This document shows, piece after piece, positions 1-8,294 of a DNA stretch of 13,004 bases. Source of the DNA: JAEUMW01 sp039807745 (GTDB lineage: Bacteria; Pseudomonadota; Gammaproteobacteria; Burkholderiales; JAEUMW01). A program made the position numbers and the translations under genes. Below the pieces are notes generated by a model, which searched no databases, was not told the DNA's origin, and saw nothing but the letters and a program-made list of their open reading frames with translations. The stretch's first letter is position 1. Each line of letters opens with the position of its first letter. The stretch is taken from NCBI GenBank assembly GCA_039807745.1, contig JBDHRV010000102.1, forward strand, positions 1 through 13,004, given 5' to 3'.

Positions 1-1
1 G

Positions 2-1075
2 TCCTGGTTTGGCGGCAGCAGCCTCGGCATAGCCTATTCGCTGGGCTCCGCCGACCTCATCATGGCGCCGGCAATGCCCTCCGTGACGGCACGGTCGGGC
101 GGGCTCATCTTCCCCATCGCGTGCTCGATCAACAGCGTGCTGGGGTCGGGACCCGGGCCAACCGGGAGAAAGATCGGCGACTTCCTCACGATGGTGTGCT
201 TTCAGTTCACACCGATCACGGGCGCGATGTTTCTCACCGGCATGGCAGCGAATCCGCTGATTCAGAAGCTCGCCAAGGACAACTTCAACGTCGACATTAC
301 GTGGGGCGGCTGGTTGCTCGCGGCCTCGGTACCGGGTCTCGCTTGTTTCCTGCTTATGCCGCTGCTGGTCTACAGGATCCTGAATCCTGAGCTCAAGAAG
401 ACGCCCGAAGCCAAGGAATTGGGACGTAGGTCGCTGATCGAGATCGGGCCGATGAGCCGCACCGAGAAACTGGTGGCTGTCGGTTTTGTGCTTGCATTGA
501 CCGGCTGGGGAACGAGCCTGATCACCAACCTCTCGGCAACCACCGTGGGTCTCGGACTCGGCGCGTTCCTCTTCGCCACCGGTGCCGTGAGCTGGAAGGA
601 CTTGTTGAAGGACTATGCCGCGTGGGACACGCTGATCTGGTTCGGTGCCATCATCAGCCTGGCCGGTGGTCTCAGCGATCTCGGGTTCATCAAGTGGATG
701 ACCACCCACATGAGCGCTGCGGTACAGGGCTATGGCTGGTTCACCACTTTCGTGATTCTGGCTCTGCTCTACGTCTACGTTCACTACGCGTTTGCGACCG
801 CGACGGGTCACGTAGCCGCGCTGTATGCCCCGTTTGCTGCTGTTGCCATCGCGGCCGGCGGGCCGCCGTTGATGGTTGCAATGTGCTTCGCCATCTTCAG
901 CAACCTGATGTGGGGCAATACCGAATATGGCGGCGGTCCGGGGCCGCTGTACTTCGCTCAGGGTTACTTCGAGCGCCCGCGTTTCTACACGATCAACTTC
1001 TTCGTCGTCACTTTCAACGTAGCGCTGACCTTCCTCGTCGGTCTCCCGTGGTGGAAGGTGCTTGGTTACTACTGA
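2..1075 (+). CDS. DASS-family dicarboxylate/anion:sodium symporter, 5'-truncated by the window edge
   Basis: This reading frame is open from the first complete codon of the window, so the true start lies outside it. The visible 357 residues are perhaps three quarters of a typical family member of about 470 residues. The family (CitT, TtdT, plant 2-oxoglutarate/malate translocators) moves di- and tricarboxylates across the inner membrane, by Na+ symport or antiport. Visible hallmarks are a family signature near residues 19-35 (MAPAMPSVTARSGG), several hydrophobic membrane segments, a second-half loop SNLMWGNTEYGGGPGP, and the typical C-terminal WWKVLGYY. In the first signature the usual Ser-Asn-Thr reads Ser-Val-Thr. 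The gene converges on ndh with 11 bp between stop codons and no recognisable intrinsic terminator. Substrate is inferred: a C4-dicarboxylate, 2-oxoglutarate or citrate is likely given the neighbouring dctA and maeB. The family call is firm; the exact substrate is not. Confidence 0.88.
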   Translation, partial: SWFGGSSLGIAYSLGSADLIMAPAMPSVTARSGGLIFPIACSINSVLGSGPGPTGRKIGDFLTMVCFQFTPITGAMFLTGMAANPLIQKLAKDNFNVDITWGGWLLAASVPGLACFLLMPLLVYRILNPELKKTPEAKELGRRSLIEIGPMSRTEKLVAVGFVLALTGWGTSLITNLSATTVGLGLGAFLFATGAVSWKDLLKDYAAWDTLIWFGAIISLAGGLSDLGFIKWMTTHMSAAVQGYGWFTTFVILALLYVYVHYAFATATGHVAALYAPFAAVAIAAGGPPLMVAMCFAIFSNLMWGNTEYGGGPGPLYFAQGYFERPRFYTINFFVVTFNVALTFLVGLPWWKVLGYY

Positions 1076-1086
1076 TACGAGGGGCT

Positions 1087-2415
1087 TCAGTGCAGTTTGA
1101 CGTGCGGCTCGGTGCGCCGCGTGATCATCCGCGCGAGCGTGTCGAGCGCGACCTTGGCCGGGCCGTGCAGCGCGTACTCATGCATCTTGTAGAGCGACAA
1201 ATACATCATCCGCGCGAAGTAGCCCTGGATCGTGAGACTGCCACCGATGAGACCGCCCATGAGGCTGCCGACGGTGGAGTACTCGCCGAGTGAGACGAGC
1301 GAGCCGAAGTCCTGGTAACGCCAGTGCTGCAGCGGCTCGCCGTCAATGTGCCGGCGCAGCTGTTTGAGCAGAAAGGACGCCTGCTGGTGGGCGGCCTGGG
1401 CGCGCGGCGGGACGTTGCCTTCCTTGTCTGGCAAGGGGCAAGCGGCGCAGTCGCCGAGCGCGAAGATGCGTTCGTCGCGGGTCGTCTGCAGCGTGTCGCG
1501 CACGACGAGCTGGTTGATGCGGTTGGTCTCGAGACCGTCCAGGTCCTTGAGGAAGTCGGGCGCTTTCACACCAGCGGCCCAGACCACCAGTTCGGCCGGT
1601 ATCAGTTCGCCGCTCGCGAGCCGCACCCCGCGTTCCGTCACCTCGGCCACGCGCGATGACTTGCGCACCACCACGCCCAGGCCGACAAGCAGGCCTTCGG
1701 CGGCCTCGGACAGGCGCGGCGGCAGGGCGGGGAGAATGCGATCCGCCGCCTCGATCACGTACAGCCGGATGTCCTCCTTCGGGTCGATACGGTCCAGACC
1801 GTAGGCGACGAGCTGCCGGGTCGAGTTGTGCAGCTCCGCCGCGAGTTCCACCCCGGTCGCGCCGGCGCCGATGATCGCGACCTGCAGCTGATGCTCCGCC
1901 AGGGGCTCGTGCTGGGCGTGAGCGCGAATCAATGCATTCACGAGCCGGCTGTGGAAGCGCTTGGCCTGCGGTGGCGTGTCGAGCTGGATCGCGTGATCCT
2001 TCACGCCGAGTGTGCCGAAGTCGTTGCCGAAACTGCCGACGGCGATGACCAGCGTGTCGTAGGGGATCGCTCGCTCCGGCGTGACCTGTATGCCTTCGTC
2101 GTCGACAAAGGGTGCCACGTGGACTTCGCGACGGGCGCGGTCGAGACCCACCATCTCGCCCACGCGATAGACGAAGTGATGCCAGTGCGACTGTGCAAGG
2201 TAGTCGAGCTCGTGCACGCCGAGATCCATGCTGCCCGCCGCGATCTCGTGCAGCAGCGGCTTCCACAGGTGGGTGCGCGCCTTGTCGATCAGCGTGACGT
2301 GCGCCTTGCCGCGCTTGCCGAGCTTGTCGCCGAGTCGGGTCGCGAGCTCCAGCCCGCCGGCGCCGCCGCCCACGATGACGATGCGATGCGGCCCGGCGTG
2401 CGGCGTATCGCCCAT
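1087..2415 (-). CDS. ndh: Type II NADH:quinone oxidoreductase (NDH-2)
   Basis: This is a 442-residue single-subunit flavoprotein that oxidises NADH and reduces membrane quinone without pumping protons. The FAD-binding Rossmann motif GGGAGG lies at residues 16-21. A second nucleotide-binding motif GAGATG is at 183-188, and the acidic residue ending its second strand (Glu221 in VIEAADRILP) favours NADH over NADPH. The FAD-contacting ALGDCA motif is at 319-324, and the AQAAHQQ stretch at 339-345 matches the quinone-site motif of the family. The C-terminus (about 397-435) is hydrophobic and basic, as expected for the amphipathic membrane anchor; there is no signal peptide. The ATG directly abuts the TAG stop of dctA, so its ribosome-binding region lies inside the dctA 3' end and is weak, which suggests translational coupling. 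As the last gene of the leftward train it would re-oxidise NADH made by the pyruvate dehydrogenase complex. A sulfide:quinone reductase is less likely, because the cysteines expected of one are not in place. Confidence 0.93.
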   Translation of the reverse strand: MGDTPHAGPHRIVIVGGGAGGLELATRLGDKLGKRGKAHVTLIDKARTHLWKPLLHEIAAGSMDLGVHELDYLAQSHWHHFVYRVGEMVGLDRARREVHVAPFVDDEGIQVTPERAIPYDTLVIAVGSFGNDFGTLGVKDHAIQLDTPPQAKRFHSRLVNALIRAHAQHEPLAEHQLQVAIIGAGATGVELAAELHNSTRQLVAYGLDRIDPKEDIRLYVIEAADRILPALPPRLSEAAEGLLVGLGVVVRKSSRVAEVTERGVRLASGELIPAELVVWAAGVKAPDFLKDLDGLETNRINQLVVRDTLQTTRDERIFALGDCAACPLPDKEGNVPPRAQAAHQQASFLLKQLRRHIDGEPLQHWRYQDFGSLVSLGEYSTVGSLMGGLIGGSLTIQGYFARMMYLSLYKMHEYALHGPAKVALDTLARMITRRTEPHVKLH

Positions 2416-3765
2416 CTAGTTGTGCTCGGGGTGGCGTGTGCCACCGTGCAGATCCATCTGTGCGACCTGGTCGTCCAGCACCAGTTCGGGCTCTTCCGCC
2501 TCGTCCTCGGTCTCGTTGTTCAGCACCTTGTTCATGCGCACGGTATCGACCTCCTTGCACCACTTGCCGACCACGACGGTAGCGACTCCGTTGCCGATGA
2601 GGTTGGTCAGCGCCCGCGCCTCCGACATGAAGCGGTCGATGCCGAGTATCAGTGCGAGCCCTGCCACCGGCACGTTGCCGACCGCGCCCAAGGTCGCTGC
2701 AAGCACGATGAAGCCGCTGCCGGTCACGCCCGCCGCACCCTTCGAGGTGAGCAGCAGCACCGCGAGGAGTGTGATCTGCTGGGTCAGTGTCATCGGCGTG
2801 TTGGTGGCCTGCGAGATGAACACCGCGGCCATCGTGAGGTAGATCGAGGTGCCGTCGAGGTTGAAGGAGTAACCGGTCGGAATGACGAGACCGACCACCG
2901 ATTTCTTCACGCCGAGATTTTCGAGCTTGACCATCATCCGCGGCAGCACCGACTCGGAGGACGAGGTGCCCAGCACGATGAAGAGCTCTTCCTTGATGTA
3001 CTTGATGAACTTCCAGATGTTGAAGCCGTGAAAGCGGGCGATGCTGCCGAGGACCAGAAAGATGAAGACGATGCAGGTGAGATAGAACGTGCCCATCAGC
3101 TTGGCGAGCGAGAGCAGCGTGCCGACACCGTACTTGCCGATGGTGAACGCCATCGCGCCGAACGCACCGAGCGGTGCGACCTTCATGATCATGCCGACGA
3201 TGCCGAACAGGACGTGCGAAACCTTCTCGATCAGATCGAAGACCGGCTTGCCCTTCGGCCCGAACGCGTGCAGCGAGAAGCCGAAGAAGAGCGAGAAGAA
3301 CAGCACCTGCAGCATGTCGCCCTGCGCGAAGGCGCCGACGACGCTCGACGGGATGATGTCGAGCAGGAAGTCCACCGTCCCCTTCATCTGACCGGGCTTC
3401 GTGTACTGGGCGATCGCCTTCGTGTCGAGCGAGGCCGGATCCACGTTCATGCCGGCGCCCGGCTGCACGACGTTGACGATCACCAGGCCGACGACGAGCG
3501 CGACGGTGCTGACGATCTCGAAGTAGAGCAGGGCGTAGCCGCCGGTCTTGCCGACCGTCTTCATGTTCTCCATGCCGGCGATGCCGACGACGATCGTGCA
3601 GAAGATGATCGGCGCGATGATCATCTTGATGAGCTTGATGAAGCCATCGCCCAGGGGCTTCATCGCCGCACCGGTCTCGGGAAAGAAGTGCCCGAGCGTG
3701 ATACCGAGGATGATGGCGACGATCACCTGGAAGTACAGCGACTGATAGATCTTCTTATGCGCCAT
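2416..3765 (-). CDS. dctA: C4-dicarboxylate:cation symporter DctA
   Basis: DctA is an inner-membrane DAACS-family carrier taking up succinate, fumarate and malate with protons or sodium in aerobic cells. From the chosen start the protein is 449 residues (the E. coli protein is 428). It follows the E. coli protein closely: SLYFQV near residue 9, MKPLGDG at 35-41, QPGAGMNVDP at 101-110, the serine-rich hairpin TSSSES at 267-272, the NLDGTSIYLTMAAVF motif at 302-316, and SEARALTNLIGNG at 381-393. These are the substrate and cation-binding segments of the fold. The ATG at 3765 is preferred over an in-frame ATG at 3780: it aligns with the family N-terminus and has a GAGG ribosome-binding site 5 nt upstream, while the upstream ATG has none. 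The last 30 or so residues are an acidic tail (roughly 419-432) of no known function. The gene sits 57 bp after maeB, which uses malate as substrate, and runs directly into ndh. Confidence 0.95.
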   Translation of the reverse strand: MAHKKIYQSLYFQVIVAIILGITLGHFFPETGAAMKPLGDGFIKLIKMIIAPIIFCTIVVGIAGMENMKTVGKTGGYALLYFEIVSTVALVVGLVIVNVVQPGAGMNVDPASLDTKAIAQYTKPGQMKGTVDFLLDIIPSSVVGAFAQGDMLQVLFFSLFFGFSLHAFGPKGKPVFDLIEKVSHVLFGIVGMIMKVAPLGAFGAMAFTIGKYGVGTLLSLAKLMGTFYLTCIVFIFLVLGSIARFHGFNIWKFIKYIKEELFIVLGTSSSESVLPRMMVKLENLGVKKSVVGLVIPTGYSFNLDGTSIYLTMAAVFISQATNTPMTLTQQITLLAVLLLTSKGAAGVTGSGFIVLAATLGAVGNVPVAGLALILGIDRFMSEARALTNLIGNGVATVVVGKWCKEVDTVRMNKVLNNETEDEAEEPELVLDDQVAQMDLHGGTRHPEHN

Positions 3766-3766
3766 G

Positions 3767-3785
3767 TCGACCTCGGTCAAGTCGA
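3767..3785 (-). promoter_or_regulatory. Short inverted repeat enclosing the dctA ribosome-binding site
   Basis: TCGAC and GTCGA form a perfect 5-bp stem around a 9-nt loop that contains most of the dctA Shine-Dalgarno sequence. Such a hairpin could tune dctA initiation. A 5-bp stem can also arise by chance, so a regulatory role is only a suggestion. Confidence 0.25.
3771..3774 (-). promoter_or_regulatory. Ribosome-binding site deciding the dctA start
   Basis: GAGG on the - strand lies 5 nt before the ATG at 3765. No comparable purine stretch precedes the alternative ATG at 3780. The motif lies at the edge of a small inverted repeat (3767-3785). Confidence 0.6.
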
Positions 3786-3822
3786 TTGGTGAGAACTGCG
3801 GCGTGTGTCGTGGCTCCCGCGG

Positions 3823-6102
<2,280 letters not shown>

Positions 6103-6106
6103 ACAC

Positions 6107-6113
6107 CCTCCTT
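6107..6113 (-). promoter_or_regulatory. Strong ribosome-binding site deciding the maeB start
   Basis: A full AAGGAGG on the - strand lies 4 nt before the ATG at 6102. It is the strongest Shine-Dalgarno match I saw among these genes, so maeB may be translated more efficiently than its neighbours. It also lies inside the longer GTG-started frame, arguing against that start. Confidence 0.8.
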
Positions 6114-6151
6114 GCCCCACACGCGCCGCGTGCGGTGATCGATAAACGATG

Positions 6152-6181
6152 GCGGCGCCTGAGCTGCGTGCCCGGCGCCGC
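6152..6181 (-). promoter_or_regulatory. GC-rich hairpin in the lpd-maeB gap
   Basis: GCGGCGCC and GGCGCCGC form a perfect 8-bp, all-GC stem around a 14-nt loop, 19 bp after the lpd stop in the direction of transcription. No T-run follows, so it does not meet the usual rule for an intrinsic terminator. It could slow polymerase, protect the 3' end of an aceEF-lpd message or mark RNA processing. A second, smaller inverted repeat (CACGCG/CGCGTG, 6120-6132) lies nearer maeB. The 98-bp gap is the longest in the gene train. Confidence 0.4.
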
Positions 6182-6200
6182 GTACGGGACTAGTCGATGA

Positions 6201-8282
6201 TCACTTCTTCTTGGCGGGGGGCAGGTCGGTGCATACGCCCTCGAACAGCTCGGCTGCCATGCCGACCGACTCGCACAGCGTCGGATGCGGGTGAATGGTC
6301 TTGCCGATGTCGGTCGGATCCGCGCCCATCTCCACGGCGAGGCAGACTTCGCCGATCAGATCGCCGGCATGCGTGCCGACGATGCCGCCGCCGATGCACC
6401 GATGGGTGGTCTCGTCGAAGATGAGTTTGGTGAAGCCCTCGTCGCGGCCGTTCGCGATCGCGCGCCCCGACGCCGCCCAGGGGAACACCGCCTTGCCGTA
6501 CTTGATGCCCTGGGCCTTGCACTCCTCTTCCGTGAGCCCCGCCCACGCCACTTCCGGATCGGTGTAGGCGACCGAGGGAATCTGCCGCGCGTCGAAGTAC
6601 GCCGCCTCGCCGTGCGCGGCCTCCGCCGCCACGTGCGCCTCGTGCACCGCCTTGTGCGCGAGCATGGGCTGGCCGATGACGTCACCGATGGCGAAGATGT
6701 GCGGCACGTTCGTGCGCAGCTGCTTGTCGGCCGGCACGAAGCCGCGGTCCGTCACGATCACGCCGGCGTTCTCGGCGCCGATCTTCTTGCCGTTCGGGCT
6801 GCGTCCCACGGCCACCAGCACGAGATCGTAGAGCTGCGGCTCCGGCGGCGCCTTGGCGCCCTCGAACGAGACCTTGATGCCTTCCGGCGTCGCTTCCGCG
6901 GCGGTGGTCTTGGTCTTGAGCATGACGTTGGCGAAGCGCCCGGCGTTCTTCTTCTCCCACACCTTCACGAGATCGCGGTCCGCGCCCGTCATCAGACCGT
7001 CGAGCATCTCGACGATGTCGATCTGGGAACCAAGGGTGGAGTACACCGTCGCCATCTCCAGTCCGATGATCCCGCCGCCGACGACGAGCATGCGCTTCGG
7101 CACCGACTTGAGCTCGAGCGCGCCGGTGGAATCGACCACGCGCGGATCGTCGTTCGGCATGAAGGGCAGCATCACGGCCTGACTGCCCGCGGCGATGATC
7201 GCCTTCTGGAAGCGCACCACCTTCTTCTCGCCCGTCTTCTCCTGACCGGTTCCGGTGGTGAGCTCGACCTCGATGTTGTTCGGGTCGAGGAAGCGGCCCA
7301 CCCCGCGCACGTACTCGACCTTGCGTGCCTTCGCCATGCCGGCGAGACCGCCGGTCAGCTTCTTGACCACACCCTCCTTGAAGCCGCGCAGCTTGTCGAT
7401 GTCGATCTGCGGCGCGCCATACGTGATGCCGTGATGGGAGAGCGTGCCCACCTCGTCCATCACCGCCGCCGTGTGCAGCAGCGCCTTCGACGGGATGCAG
7501 CCGACGTTGAGACACACACCGCCCAGGGTCGAATAGCGCTCGATCAGCACGGTCTTCATGCCGAGGTCGGCCGAGCGGAAGGCGGCCGAGTAGCCGCCGG
7601 GGCCGGCGCCGAGCACGACCATCTCGCACTCGATGTCGGCGCTGCCGCCGAAGGAGGCGGCCGTCGGTGCCGGCGCGGCGGGTGCGGCGGACGGGGCGCT
7701 CGGCGCTGCGGCGGGTGCTGCTGCGCTGGCTCCGGCGCCAGTCGTGGCGAGCGTCAGGATCACCGTGCCCTCGGAGACCTTGTCGCCCAGCTTGACCTTG
7801 ACCTCCTGCACGACGCCGCCGATGGGCGAGGGCACGTCCATCGTCGCCTTGTCGGACTCGAGCGTGATGAGCGCCTGCTCGGCCGTCACTGAATCCCCGG
7901 ACTTGACGAAGATCTCGATGATCGGCACGTCCTTGAAATCCCCGATGTCGGGCACCTTCACTTCCGCCACGCCGCCGGGGGCGCTGGTCGGGGCGGGCGG
8001 CGTCGAGACCTTGGGCGGGGTCGCCGCCGACGCTGCCGCACCTTCCGCCTCGAGCGTCAGGATGAGACTGCCCTCGGACACCTTGTCGCCGAGCTTGACC
8101 TTCACTTCCTTCACGACTCCAGCCTGCGGCGCGGGCACTTCCATCGTCGCCTTGTCGGACTCCAGCGTGATCAGCGCCTGCTCCTTCGCCACCGTGTCGC
8201 CGGGTTTGACGAACACCTCGATGATCGGCACGTCCTTGAAGTCGCCGATATCGGGAACCTTGATCTCTACGACGTTGGCCAT
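6201..8282 (-). CDS. lpd: Dihydrolipoamide dehydrogenase (PDH E3) with two N-terminal lipoyl domains
   Basis: E3 re-oxidises dihydrolipoyl groups of the pyruvate dehydrogenase complex and passes electrons through FAD to NAD+. The 693-residue protein has four parts. Lipoyl domain 1 (about 4-78) has its target lysine in ESDKAT at Lys44, and lipoyl domain 2 (about 105-179) has Lys145. An Ala/Pro-rich flexible linker (about 182-215) follows. The E3 core has FAD motif GAGPGG at 225-230, redox disulfide CLNVGC (Cys257, Cys262), NAD-binding GGGIIG at 402-407, AIGDV, and the catalytic HPHPTLCES with His666 and Glu671. Plain E3 is about 470 residues; betaproteobacterial and Neisseria PDH-type E3 usually adds one lipoyl domain, so two is unusual. 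The ATG at 8282 has AGGGA upstream and lies 12 bp after aceF, indicating co-transcription. Active-site residues all appear intact. The gene name could equally be written lpdA or pdhL. Confidence 0.96.
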   Translation of the reverse strand: MANVVEIKVPDIGDFKDVPIIEVFVKPGDTVAKEQALITLESDKATMEVPAPQAGVVKEVKVKLGDKVSEGSLILTLEAEGAAASAATPPKVSTPPAPTSAPGGVAEVKVPDIGDFKDVPIIEIFVKSGDSVTAEQALITLESDKATMDVPSPIGGVVQEVKVKLGDKVSEGTVILTLATTGAGASAAAPAAAPSAPSAAPAAPAPTAASFGGSADIECEMVVLGAGPGGYSAAFRSADLGMKTVLIERYSTLGGVCLNVGCIPSKALLHTAAVMDEVGTLSHHGITYGAPQIDIDKLRGFKEGVVKKLTGGLAGMAKARKVEYVRGVGRFLDPNNIEVELTTGTGQEKTGEKKVVRFQKAIIAAGSQAVMLPFMPNDDPRVVDSTGALELKSVPKRMLVVGGGIIGLEMATVYSTLGSQIDIVEMLDGLMTGADRDLVKVWEKKNAGRFANVMLKTKTTAAEATPEGIKVSFEGAKAPPEPQLYDLVLVAVGRSPNGKKIGAENAGVIVTDRGFVPADKQLRTNVPHIFAIGDVIGQPMLAHKAVHEAHVAAEAAHGEAAYFDARQIPSVAYTDPEVAWAGLTEEECKAQGIKYGKAVFPWAASGRAIANGRDEGFTKLIFDETTHRCIGGGIVGTHAGDLIGEVCLAVEMGADPTDIGKTIHPHPTLCESVGMAAELFEGVCTDLPPAKKK
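7746..8282 (-). repeat. Tandem lipoyl-domain module, E3 copy
   Basis: This segment encodes the E3 lipoyl di-domain and inter-domain linker (residues 1-179). It aligns without gaps to the E2 copy at 9336-9872, with lipoyl-lysines at identical positions (44 and 145). By hand count 31 of 179 residues differ, about 83% identity. Domain 2 is most alike (7 differences in 74) and the linker, usually fast-evolving, has only 4 in 26. A 36-bp exact match lies at 7902-7937 against 9492-9527. Confidence 0.85.
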
Positions 8283-8294
8283 GACTGTTTCCCT

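Noticed and set aside
1076..1086. Bidirectional terminator between the convergent genes
   Set aside because: Only 11 bp with no GC-rich stem and T-run; the flanking 5-bp repeat is too weak.
1828..3792. 654-codon + strand frame opposite dctA and part of ndh
   Set aside because: It spans two well-supported opposite-strand genes and its product is His/Asp/Glu/Arg-rich without any domain; a shadow of GC-biased codons.
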